Assembly: GCA_965649825.1 (NCBI GenBank)
Contig: OZ287703.1
Span: forward strand, 1,116,001 to 1,180,000
DNA: 64,000 nucleotides
From: Penicillus capitatus
Taxonomy: Eukaryota > Chlorophyta
Reading direction: 5' to 3'
The notes under the pieces: model-generated
What the model was told of the DNA's origin: nothing
Databases searched by the model: none
The model's input: only the letters and a program-made list of their open reading frames with translations
Translations under genes and position numbers: made by a program
Shown: positions 9,432 through 20,314 of the stretch, one piece after another
Layout: every line of letters begins with the position of its first letter
Position numbering within the stretch: position 1 is the stretch's first letter

Positions 9432-10632
9432 ATGCGACACCTCCCACTGAGCAGTGTTCGCCTGCAGGCGCTTCGCCGTCCCGTCCTTCCGCAACGCAGG
9501 CGACAGCGGATCGCACCGAGAAGCGCCGCCAGAGATCCAGGTCATCCCTGTCACATCAGAGCAGCGCTTACAAGGCATGTGACTGCAGGACCGTCCTCAG
9601 CCGGACTCTATGTCCCCAACATGAATCTCGTTTTCCCAGAGATGCGTCACGGCGGTGCCGAAACGACGGCGACTGGCTTTGACGAGCATCGACCTATGAC
9701 GCCACCTCCTGATCTCCCATCTCTTATGCTTGACAGTCGCATCATCTATCTGGGAATGCCTGTAATTCCGCCTCCTCATCTTCTCTCCAAAGAGAAGCCA
9801 TGTGGCTGCGTCCAGTTGGTCTCAGCTGTGACGGAGTTGATCGTCGCCGAACTTATCTACCTTCAATACAAAGACGCCACCAAACCTGTGTACCTCTACA
9901 TCAACTCTTCGGGCACCACCCGTGCCGACGGAGAGGTGGTGGGATTTGAGACAGAAGGCATGGCCATCTACGATACCATGCAATACGTGAAAAACGAGGC
10001 ACGCCATCTGCACCATCGATGTCATTGCACAGCATCTGACGCTTGTACTAGATCTTCACAGCGGGTGTGGGCATTGCCATTGGACAAGCGTGTATGCTGC
10101 TCTCTGCCGGTATGAAAGGAAAACGATTCATGCTGCCACATGCCTCAGGTGATGGCTGTCACATCATCCTCTTCTGTAACAGTGTCGTGCTGCAGCCATG
10201 CTCTATCAACCAACTGTTCCGCCCACTGGTCAGCGTCAGGCCATCGAGATTCAGATCAAATGGAGAGAGGTCCTTGCACAGAAGCAAGATTTTCTCTCCG
10301 TTCTCTCTGAGACCACCGGGCACTCCATGGCCAAACTCGATCAAGTGATATACTTAGTGCTGTCAGGGGTGGAAGTGGAGATCGGCTGCCGTGACAGGAT
10401 ATGCAACGGCCGTTGTACATGCAACCGCAGGACGCCATTGAATACGGCATCATCGACCAGATCATCAAATCTGAGACGCAGGAAGACTTGAAGCTCGTTG
10501 ATGATGTCAAGTCTCCCGAGCAATGGGATCACGAAGTGAGATCCATCCCATACCGCCGCCGCCGTCCTGCTGACCTTCCTGTTTCAGGCTGGCATTCGAA
10601 CGATGCCCACACCGCCGCCTGGGAGCTTCTAG
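9432..10632 (+). CDS. Plastid Clp protease, inactive R-type subunit (ClpR)
   Basis: About 331 aa; exons 9432-9998, 10052-10148, 10196-10344, 10398-10535 and 10588-10632. An Arg-rich N-terminus of about 60 residues fits a transit peptide. The core has [61 protein letters not shown] and [10 protein letters not shown]. The nucleophile Ser of ClpP is replaced (GIAIGQ) and the catalytic His position is Tyr ([11 protein letters not shown]), as in ClpR proteins, so it is a structural subunit of the stromal Clp core. The first intron is GC-AG (GAG|GCACGC). A further 48-nt in-frame stretch ending ATGTGACTGCAG within exon 1 (about 9544-9591) may be another intron. Confidence 0.9.
9999..10051 (+). other. 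GC-AG intron in ClpR
   Basis: Only a GC donor (GAG|GCACGC) joined to ACTAG restores the ClpR frame (KNE to IFTAGVG). A CTGAC branch-like site lies near its 3' end. Confidence 0.8.
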
Positions 10633-10710
10633 TAGACAGCGTGATGTGACGTTCTGCGTCGTATGCTTCTTAACGCATCGCATTTCGCTCTATCGTTTCT
10701 CGAGTACCTA

Positions 10711-11288
10711 ATGTCGACACCGACGCAATCTACAGCGCCGTCCGATTCGGGTTATTTGCAGCAACAGCACAAAGTGTTCGATGTTGCACAGGGCCTCAGC
10801 GTCGTGAAGTGGCCCCCGCCTGCCGTTTTCTTAGCGTCAGTGACGTTTCACTGGCCATTAACGCACGCATCGATGCTGCTCGATGAGGAATGTGTGTCGG
10901 ACATCTTTCCAGCCGCCGGATTTCAGTGGCGTCTAAAATTCAAACCAAAAGGAACGGGGAAACAGACATCCGTCGATGATAGCTTCGCTTCATTTCACAT
11001 CGAGAACGTCGAAGCTGCGAAAGGGGAGAAGGGACCACTCGCTTCGTTCTCTCTCGGTGCGGCGCCGTCCTTCAGGAAAGTAAACGACAAGTGATGTGAC
11101 GTCTATACTTTGTAGGTGTGATCAATCAAGACTTCCCTGAGCAATGCGTCTGGCGTCCATGTCAGCACGCGTTCTCGAAGAAGGTCCCAGATTGGGGGTT
11201 CCTGCGTTTTATTGCCCTGAAAGATTTGGTCGATCCCAAACGTGGATTCGTGGTAAACGACAGACTCATCGTGGGCGTTCGATTTTAG
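10711..11288 (+). CDS. MATH/TRAF-domain protein
   Basis: 172-aa protein from exons 10711-11056 and 11116-11288. It is essentially one MATH domain: FPAAGFQWRLKFKPKG in the first half, and QHAFSKKVPDWGFLRFIAL, DLVDPKRGFVVNDRLIVGV at the C-terminus, the usual end of the fold. MATH domains bind peptides, often as E3-ligase adaptors or deubiquitinase modules, but no second domain is present. The intron carries GTGATGTGACG. An upstream in-frame start at 10663 is possible. Role unknown. Confidence 0.8.
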
Positions 11289-12289
11289 ACACAAAGTCAG
11301 ACCGTCTGAGCAGGAAATTTCGTTCTTAATAGTGAGTGGGGCACATCTATTCACTTATAGCTGCTGTATTATCAAGAGACGAATCGGCCCATGAAAGGAC
11401 GTCCATAAGGGTCTCAAACTGACGATGCTGCATTGGCGGCGGTTGCTCGCCATGAATCATCCAATATAGCAAACTGGACTTGATAAATGTTGCTCACACC
11501 TCTCCTTCGTTCTTGTCAAGCCTTCCCTCGGACGCATGGTGTGGGACTTTGTGGATTTTGACTGGGTCACCCTAAGTGTGCGATAGATTATTGGATTATC
11601 ACAAAAATGTGTGAGAAACGCTGTGTTGAGGGGCGTCCACTTCTTGAACACGCTGAACCGTCTTGAGAACAGCGAGGCGATACGTGCCGAACAGATACGC
11701 CACATAGCCGTTTTCCCGTTTCGTCAGAACGCGCTCCATCTCTCCTCCCACCTTCTTGAACTGCTTGTCGATAGTTGTCGACATGTTTCGATGTTCTTAA
11801 ACGCGGCGAAACGACATGGTGATGGATGTAATGAACAACGTCAGACATCGGGACGGGACAGGGAGTCCGCCTGCATTATACAAAGACAAATGCAAGAGGG
11901 ACGTCACACACGTTTTGCATTTCATCACCGCTGTGCCGAAAGCGATAGGCGATGCCTCTCGACGAAGTCTTCATGTATCTGCACCGCCACACTAATGCGG
12001 TTGAAATGCCAATCGGACAACGTAGCATAACTGAACGTCTATGGTTTGTGGCACTCGCTGAGCTCTGCTTCTCAACATCCTGATTTCTTCCCCGTCATAT
12101 CAAGAGCCCTCTCGCAGTTTTAGTCAGAATGGACGGTAGCTATGGTATTGGTCGGAATGGACGGTGTCGAGACTGGACGAACAAGAATTGATGTGTTTAT
12201 CAAAGTCACATCGCCATTTTGTCAGACTTCGTCAGTACGCAGCTGTGCCGCTCCATTTCACTGGCCGCCCATTCGACGCGTTGTTATTC
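11289..12289. other. Intergenic region with one candidate small ORF
   Basis: About 1 kb between the MATH gene and ARL8. The only plausible coding element is the minus-strand ORF listed separately at 11599-11784. The rest shows short overlapping frames, and I see no RNA gene. Confidence 0.5.
11599..11784 (-). CDS. Hypothetical small protein
   Basis: A 61-codon frame starting MSTTIDKQFKKVGGEMERV and containing GYVAYLFGTYRLAVLKTVQ. The amphipathic and aromatic middle could be a membrane helix. It is not recognised. The last residues may be intron read-through, so the true 3' end could differ. Confidence 0.35.
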   Translation of the reverse strand: MSTTIDKQFKKVGGEMERVLTKRENGYVAYLFGTYRLAVLKTVQRVQEVDAPQHSVSHTFL

Positions 12290-13049
12290 ATGAATCTCTG
12301 GCGCCGAATTATCGAATGGCTTCGACGGTCAGTTCCCTCGTTTCTTCCCGGCCACAACGAACTGCTTCGTCCGTCATAGACTGTTCTGGCGAAGAGATAT
12401 GGAACTGTGCATGATTGGACTTGGCCTCGCAGGAAAGACATCTCTTGTTAATCTTCTGGCGACGGGAGACTTCAAAGAAAACGTGATACCCACGGTACGT
12501 CTCCTGCTCTCTCTATTCTCCCTGACATCGACTTGTCGATCGCGTCAGGTCGGTTTCAACATGCGCAAAGTTCAACGTGGCGGAATTCTGATGAAAGTAT
12601 GGGATCTGGGTGGACAGGTGCATGCACTTTTGTCTCGAGTGGATGTTGCTTCATCGAGGCATGGGTGTGATTTAGAAACGATTTCGCGGCATGTGGGAGC
12701 GTTATTGTCGTGGAGTGGAGGCTATTGTTTTCGTTGTCGATGCAGCAGATCGAGCGAGCTTTGCCGAGGCAACATCAGAACTGCGTGCTTTGTTGCAGAA
12801 GCCTTCCATTGAAGGCATCCCCATTCTCATCGTGGGTAATAAGATCGATATCAGTGGCGCCGCAACGACGGAGGAACTCAGCGCTGCCCTACATCTAAAG
12901 GTCCTCCATCGCTTTATTCTTTTCGAGAGAAAGAAACGTGTGTGTAGCCGTTGAGTGCTGGACGCGAGATGTGTGTCTACTGCATGTCCTGCAAATCGAA
13001 AGAAAATTTCGCAGATGTTGTGGAGTGGCTGGTGCAGCACTCAAAATAA
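12290..13049 (+). CDS. ARL8: ARL8-type small GTPase
   Basis: 182 aa (animal ARL8 is 186) from exons 12290-12327, 12380-12494, 12549-12617, 12676-12900 and 12948-13049. ARL8 acts on lysosome/vacuole membranes in organelle transport. Features: the N-terminal amphipathic helix [19 protein letters not shown] in place of a myristoyl site, P-loop [10 protein letters not shown], switch [12 protein letters not shown], switch [21 protein letters not shown], guanine-binding NKID, and C-terminal WLVQHSK. The K in GGQK replaces the usual P. AATAAA (13045-13050) overlaps the stop codon. All introns are GT-AG and about 47-58 bp. Confidence 0.93.
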
Positions 13050-16000
13050 AGCGATTTCCGCCTCAAATGCGAGGGATAGAGAACGGACACTTGGCATTTT
13101 GGACATGTTTGTTGTCTATTGCTTTCACTCTGCGGCAATGTGCGCGATCAGTAGGCTAGTCTAGGCTGCGTTAGACAGAGGTAAGGTAAAAAGACACATT
13201 GATGGCATCCGTCAACAATCGCACGGCAGATGTTCAAACGATGGCTACCGAGATGTCGATCTGTTACAATGATGACATCCGAGATGACTCGTGTGTGACA
13301 GAACAATAGAACAGTAGATATCAACGTGTGGATGAGCGAGGACAGATCTTCGCTCATCAAGAACACATTCGCGCATTTATACTGGTAGGCTTTGTGACAG
13401 AGCATCAAAGACACAGTGCCGTTCCGAAAGGCGACTTCATCGACTTCATCATCGCATGCTCTTGCATCTCCTTATGAAGTGGTGCCCTTTAACGGGATCT
13501 CGACATCTCCGTATCCTCCTTCGATCTACCACGTGTATGTGGTGGATGAAGGGATATGGTACGCAGCATTTTCACCGTGTCTTTTGACAAGACAACGACA
13601 ACTTTTGAGAAAAACGCGTATATAATAATGCTCGAATCGGATCGGAGTGCTTTATCGATGCTGTACCCGACTCTTAGAGTTTTACAATTGAATGGTCCCT
13701 TTCTCAATTTGATTGCATTGACAGTGGAATACGTTAAGGTTGTCTGCGAGTAGTTTATCAATACAATCCCTTTGACTTCGACGCGTGGACCTTTCCGTCA
13801 CCCCGCCAAACCCAATAAGTGAGAGAAACTAGACGATGCAGAGAAGCTTTTGAGCTCAAGAGGCAGCAGAAACGAGACGATCTATACCTTTCCGTATCCA
13901 TCACTTGAAGGCACCTGTCACTTTAGGCACTTGGGTTTGTTGCTTGTTCGTTCCTCAACGGAATAGAGTTGGAACACAACAACGATGCAATCGAAGATAT
14001 ACGACCAGACAGAAGAGAGAACTACTATGTCCAGATTAAAAATAGTCGTCGTTACGTTCTGAGAAAAACTGCACCTCGCTCGTTGAGAGATGAAGATGAT
14101 TACTTAGACTTGGTGGACTTGGGTCGAGTCGTGCTTGGGGAGCCGAGAAAATCAAGCATAGCAGGAATGATCCCCTTAGTGAAATCCGGCATACAACCCC
14201 ACTGGTCTACAGAAGAGATCGATAAAGAGTTATGGAACACTAACACAGAGAACTGGGGACTTCCAAAGACATCTCCTTCCATTTGAAGGTAGACAGACGT
14301 TTGAACCGAAGGTCAAGCTAGAATATGGAGAAGATTGGTGGTTACCGAGCCAGACTCTTAAGTTTTGACTTAGTTCGCATGCTCGCGAGCTCATAGGCTA
14401 CTGTAGAAAAGCTGCACGGTTCGACTATCAAATCAAAGAAATCCGTTGTTTCTCGAGCCCAGCTTGTTTATGCCCCCATTCGTTATATGCATAGCTTCGA
14501 TCCCTTGCCTTGTTCCGTCTACATTTGGGAAGAACTGGCATCTCAATCTGCACAACTCTTGAGCTTTGTTAAATATTCTCTCATTTTGACTTTGACTCAG
14601 CAGTTTATTTGATTGGCGCCTCCCCTGATATACTTGATCAAAAGGAGAAGGTGTAAAAACACAATCAAACAAACCATCGCACTGGGATTATCAAATGATA
14701 CGAGGCGTGGCTACCTTACTATGGATATGATTTGAATCTCGAAAGTCAAGAATCGATCGTCGTTGATGGATCGTTCCGACTATAGGTGGTTACATTTGTG
14801 TGAACTCTTATGGTGGATTGCATATTATGGTTGACATCGTTTAATGCCTTTAACTCGAAGATTGATAAAACATGAGTAAAACCGAGTCTAGTAAGCTCAA
14901 GGCTGTATCATCAACCATATCTCTGTCGTGGGGGATAAGAGAGAAATCGAATTCCCTTGTGATCTTTAATCTTTTGAGAGAAACGATCTTCCACCGAATC
15001 TTGATAGTAGGGTATCGCAGTTGGCGAAGTATAGAGATAGTTAAGTGGAAGGTGGGTCAACCAGAGATATTTGTTTTTCTTTGCTACCACTTTAGTTTCT
15101 GCAATAGATCGAAAGAGCTACAGATGAGAATGCACTTTGCACGTTACGATACGACAAAGTTGCACACAACTTGTTTCAAAGTCTTCGACAACTAAGATTA
15201 CAAAACTGCTCTTTGTAAAGACAAAAAGGAAGAGTCGTTATGTCAACTCTCGCAGCTCGTGCGTAATTTTCATTTGCATTACAAGTAGACAACGTCGCTA
15301 TTAATTTTCTTCACACTTCCATCATCGCTTTTTCAAAACATGGTTTTAGAAGGCTACCATTTGCAAGGTACTTCCCTTAATGATTTCTTGCTTTTGTGAA
15401 GTGACGAGACAAAGCCATTGGTCAAAGCAGTTAGTTAACCACATTTTCTAACGACTTGATGTTTAGATTGTAATGCTTTGCAGAATGATGGAATGCAAAA
15501 TTACAAATCTCTGTGACCACGAGCAGAAAGGTACGTTATCCTCTTCACGAGAGGAAAACAGACAACATACCCATATTGTGAGCAAGCCAAGGCTTGCTAT
15601 GACTGACTTTTACAAAAACGTACCTTTGGTTTAATACATTCTGTGTGTTGAGAGACGTCAACTTTAACAAAAGGACTCAGAAAGTCAAGCTCCCTTAGGA
15701 ATCGACAATGTACGGTTGACGTCAATGACCCAGCTAACAAAAACGAAGCTTAGAAGGTCACCGTCTTAAAGAAGACGGCATACAGGAAGGTTGTCGCATT
15801 AAGCGAAAGCACTTATTCATTATTGGTCTATTAGAGGAAAACGAGCCGGCCCGTTTCCTTGGCTGCGGCAAATTTATACTTGAGACCGCTATCGATGGAC
15901 TTGCACACTTGTGGACGCTACGAACCTTTCCACTCAGTGCAGATACCGAAATCGCGACGCTTCTTTGGATTTCTGCGACTTCTCCATCATCTGTGGCCAA

Positions 16001-16720
16001 TCGATTGGGAAAAGACGTGCGGAATCAAATGCCGTCGAATTTTGGGAAAACAGAAAAGATAAGTCTTGTTATAAACATCGTTGCACAAGAACTTGATGAT
16101 GGCAGTTCAACAATAATGCGCTCCCTCTCTCCATCTGGACAATGTTAGCAGATCGCTCTCAACGTGAGAAATACGTATAGAGGGGATTTTTCTCAACCAT
16201 GTGGATTTTACTAGACAGATCAGCATTCGTTTATGTCTCAAGGTGAAGTGACTGGTCATTAAGTGGTTAGTAGATCTAGAGAAGTTGTTGCAGAACGCGA
16301 GAGCATTACTGGAAATGTGGCGGCTACCTATCGACGCAATCTAGCGGTGGAGATTTGCCAAGATGCTGTCAAACCTTCGTGCCTAGCTTCAAAGAATCTC
16401 GCGAAAAGCTCATCATCACCATTCTTGATCTCGCCGACAGAACCAATCTAAAGGCAACACAAGAACAAACACATTCACCACTGTCCCTCAAGCAACCGAT
16501 TTACGTGATGTGACATTGCTGCGACAAGAATGAGGGAGAGCATGGTATCCAAGCCGTAGACAAGCTTCTATTGAGGACGACGACATGCTCGAGGAGTAGT
16601 TAAGGGATAGAATGGCGATTCATCAACGGCATCGGAATGATGAAGGAAAGATCGTATTACAGACACATATCCAATGCCAGTCTAGAGTCTGGAAGGTACA
16701 GTCCAGTAGCAGTACTTGGG
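13050..16720. other. AT-richer, gene-poor island
   Basis: About 3.6 kb that looks lower in GC than its surroundings, with no recognisable spliced gene. Open stretches that may be relics lie at 13969-14286 and 15756-16148 (a frame running through FLGCGKFILETAIDG without an early ATG). I could not see terminal repeats, a transposase or reverse-transcriptase motif. It may be a decayed mobile element or a lineage-specific gene remnant. Confidence 0.45.
13969..14286 (+). CDS. Hypothetical ORF in the AT-rich island
   Basis: 105-codon frame beginning MEHNNDAIEDIRPDRREN, hydrophilic and charged. Coherent sequence (EGRQTFEPKVKLEYGEDWW) continues in another phase to about 14370, as if an intron or frameshift lay near 14280. 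Family not recognised. It may be a fragment of a mobile-element protein. Confidence 0.25.
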   Translation: MEHNNDAIEDIRPDRRENYYVQIKNSRRYVLRKTAPRSLRDEDDYLDLVDLGRVVLGEPRKSSIAGMIPLVKSGIQPHWSTEEIDKELWNTNTENWGLPKTSPSI

Positions 16721-17712
16721 TTAAGTCAAATCCTCGTCTTTCTCTTCTTGGCCAGCCTCAGTTATGTAGGATGCGACATCTCCTGTTGGCAGTTTTTGAG
16801 CCAGACGCCCGACGCAAGTATCAAGGAATTGAAAGGCGACAGTATCCGAGATGACATGTCGAATCGCTTCAGCATCTCCTGAGCGATACGTATCGAGCAA
16901 AGCTCTGGCCGCCTTTTGCTCTTCACTCGTCTGGAAACTCTCTACACCCGAGGCGTCTCGGAGAACGTTCTCTGCCTCCAGTATGTTTTGGCGATAGAGC
17001 CAGATGACGATGGCTCCTAGATACGAGCGCCCAACACTCACATGCAAGCTTCTCGTTTCACAGACGGCGGCGAATTTCATCAAGAGCGCTGCCGCCTCCT
17101 CATACCGTTCCCTTTTCAATTCATGGTTCACGGCACTGTGATAGAGGTCTCTACCAATCGAGAAACGCTCATCCTGTTCCAATGCATCAATGGCTGATTG
17201 ATATAGAGTGGATGCCCGTTCCACATCTGCATCTTCCATCTTGCGTGCAGCTTTGTACAGAGCTTCGCTGCCTGTGAACGCGATCGACTGCCATTCGGTC
17301 AGAGAGAAGACCCATACGTACCTGCTTGAGGACGTCCTGCTTCGAAGAACATCTCTGCAGCATGTGTGTAGAGCTCTGCCATGGCCACAAAATCTTGCTG
17401 CTCTTTTGCCATCTCAGCTGCCTTTTCATACATCTTCCCAGCATGCCATGAGCTTCCAAGCTGCTCCTGACAGGTTGCCGTCTTCTCATACGCTGTTTTG
17501 GATTTCTCCCATGATTTGGCAGACTAGAATGAACTGTCACATCACATCTTTTTCCCTTTTCTTGCTCTCACTTTGTAAGCATTGGCAGCTTGCTCATAGA
17601 GAGGAAAGGCTGCATTCCAGTCTGGTTTGAGACGCATTTCGAGCAGAGATGCTTTGCAGAGGTGTGTGGCACGACGCATCAGTTTGTCTCCCTCGGATTC
17701 TTTCCCCTTCAT
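16721..17712 (-). CDS. Gamma-SNAP, vesicle-fusion adaptor
   Basis: 297 aa from minus-strand exons 17712-17572, 17523-17322 and 17271-16721. SNAP proteins link NSF to SNARE complexes for disassembly after membrane fusion. The TPR-like helical repeats typical of SNAPs are clear: LMRRATHLCKASLLEMRLKP, GKMYEKAAEMAKEQQDFVAM, ELYTHAAEMFFEAG, GSEALYKAARKM and FSIGRDLYHSAVNHEL. The first intron contains GATGTGACAG. Length fits gamma- rather than alpha-SNAP proteins only loosely, so the subtype is a judgement. Confidence 0.85.
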
Positions 17713-17836
17713 TTTTGCTCGTCAACGTAGAACGGCTTGTCTTTCGTACATGGATGTGACTGCAGTCGGGGTATGAAAACGACGTCGGTTCGCACGTGCT
17801 CTACACATTCTACCGCCATTTCATAGATTTGAACTC

Positions 17837-20254
17837 ATGCAGCCTCGTGGCACACAAGACTTGGCAAACGCCAATAACAGTGACGGGTACTGTCTACGCC
17901 ATATCTCGGACACGCCACACACACAAGCAAGCCCTGACGGACATCCCTCTGACCGAAAACTGGCCCTGCAGGAAACGGACTTGAGCCTTAAGAACCTATC
18001 GGCAGCTCTGCTCGATGCGACCTTAGGAGCCTTACCTCTATCCCCAGAACGCATTTCTAACGTTCACGGGCCGTCATTGGAGGTTACCAAAATCGATACC
18101 CATACCGCCGATATAAAGGTGATTCATGGTTTCCGAGCGCATTTTCGTGGATCCATGAAGAAGAGACAAACGGAAGAGACATTTGAGAACTGTTTAATTC
18201 AAGCGCCAGGGGAACAGTTGAAAAAGAGGGTGTTGAGTCGCGGGAGTCTCAGCTTTTCGGATTTGACCGAACTCGATAAGACAGCACCCCGTTGCATCTT
18301 GCATGCTTCAGCCCACAGATGCCAATGGGAGATACACCCAAACGAAATCAAACTCGGTCGCCGCATCGCAGTGGGGGGATTTGCCGAGGTCTTCATTGCA
18401 GAATATCAGGTTGGGTTCTCGCAGAGATTCCAGACACAGGCATCGATCCACGGCATGGACTGTAGGGTACCATGGTGGCTGTAAAGCGCATGTTTGATCA
18501 CGACGCCACAGCAATCGAACAGTTTAAACAGGAAATCACGATTCTTGCCAAGCTGCGTCATCCCAATTTGATTCTTTTTATGGGATACTGTCTTACACCT
18601 GAGCTCTCCATTGTGTCAGAGTTTATGCAAAAAGGGTGTCTCTATAATGTGCTTAGAACGCAGGATGGTGTGCCGTTAGCCGATATACACATCGAAGTCA
18701 TTGCCGTGTCTGTGGCTAGAGGAATGGCATATCTGCATTCCAGAGACCCACCGATTCTGCATCTCGACTTGAAGTCTCCCAACATTCTGATCGACAGTTG
18801 CTGGCGCGTGAAGATCACAGATTTCGGTTTGAGTCGACTAAGATACCGAACCCTCATCTCTGGTAACATGGGTGCGCACGGAACACCGCACTGGATGTCG
18901 CCGGAGACGATCCGTGGAGATCAGATCGATGAGAAGAGTGATGTTTACAGTTTTGGCGTGATTCTATGGGAGCTCTTGACAGGAAAAGTTCCTTGGGGAA
19001 ACATGAATCCTATTCAAGTCATTGCCGCAGTGGGATTCAAGAAACGCTGTTTGCCGCGACCAGACCACGCAGATGCCGTCCTGGTCGCACTCATGGAACG
19101 TTGCTGTGCACACGACCCCGTCGAGAGACCTTCATTTTCAGAGATTTTGCAGATGCTGGATCGGCATTACGCTGAAGCACCGAAGCACAAGATGGCGAAG
19201 TTGGCCCTGGGCAAAGGAAACACATCCGAGTCCGTTGAGCCACCCTCACCCGCCGTCGGAACTGTCGTCGAAATCTCATCACCAACAGACCTGAGTTCAC
19301 CGGGTTACCAAGCACAACGGCCATCGGATTCGGAAATTGGGGATCCTTTCAAAGAGGGACAGCGACTGAATACCCGTAATATCGATCGCCTACAGGCGTT
19401 TGAACACGATCTCCTTTCCCAACAGAGCGATGCGACGCCGGGTACCATGGCCTCACCGTTTGCTCAGTTAGCCAGTACACCAATGGATAAAACGACCTCA
19501 TCTGATGATGAATCTGTGCTGGACACACGTTCATGCGATGCTGCACTGGAGAGGCCGTCAAATGACGATGCATCTGGACCCACACCTCCAGCGAATTTTT
19601 CACCTTTCGCTGCCTACTCTGCCATGCCGTTTGTAGATTCTGGACAGCTTCCAGTTTCGGCGAATGCACCTGAAGGCGACTACGAGACACAAGAAGGTGC
19701 CACGACCACGGCACCTGCCACGACAGAACTGCGAGGCGACGTTTCTGCCTTTGCGCACAAAAGTCTCAAGAGTCAGGTGTCGACTGTCTATGATGAGATC
19801 CTTCAAAGCCATGCATCGTCTCAGCAAGGGTAACCTCCTCTTCTGATGTCCTCCTCTCACTCTTTCATACAGATCCAGTCGACTCTCGCATGACGATCAA
19901 GGCACAACATTTTTTCACTTCGATGCTAAAGAAGAAGGAGGGGGATGGAAAATTAAAGTCGCTGATGTGGAGGAAGAGATGCCACCGTCGCAGCACGGTC
20001 CTCGGCGCGGCGAGAGTTCCTGTTCGATCCGTCCCACGTCTCTCATCGACGATGCGGGACCAAGTGCGCGACCTCCATCTTCGATGGGCACGGAGAGAAG
20101 TCACGAATCTCTCGATTTCGACGGAGATCCAGAGGATCCAGTGCCGCCGACCGAAGACGCAGATCGTGCCACCGTTGGGACATTCATGATCCCTCCCATG
20201 CGTTTTCACTATACGCACCGTATGGAATACTCAACCTCTCCGAGGAATTCTTAA
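17837..20254 (+). CDS. RAF-like (TKL) Ser/Thr protein kinase
   Basis: 772 aa from exons 17837-18409, 18466-19829 and 19873-20254. A 170-residue N-terminal region precedes the kinase domain: IAVGGFAEVFIAEYQ glycine loop, TMVAVKRM (catalytic Lys), catalytic loop HLDLKSPNILI, DFGLSR, GTPHWMSPE, and KSDVYSFGVILWELLTG. The HRD Arg is Leu. A long Ser/Thr/Pro-rich tail of about 300 residues follows, with no recognised domain. It resembles plant CTR1/RAF-like kinases. The second intron carries CTCTCACTCTTTCATACAG. Substrate unknown. Confidence 0.88.
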
Positions 20255-20314
20255 CTGCGCGAAGTGACATCTCTCAATCGATGTTGTTGCGTGTGTAAAT
20301 CGGACCCCTTTAAT

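Noticed and set aside
9432-10115. Continuous ClpR frame ending in the ARHLHHRC region
   Set aside because: Reading past 9998 loses ClpP homology; the GC-AG intron restores it.
14400-14430. Possible tRNA B box (GGTTCGACT)
   Set aside because: No matching A box or cloverleaf could be folded around it.
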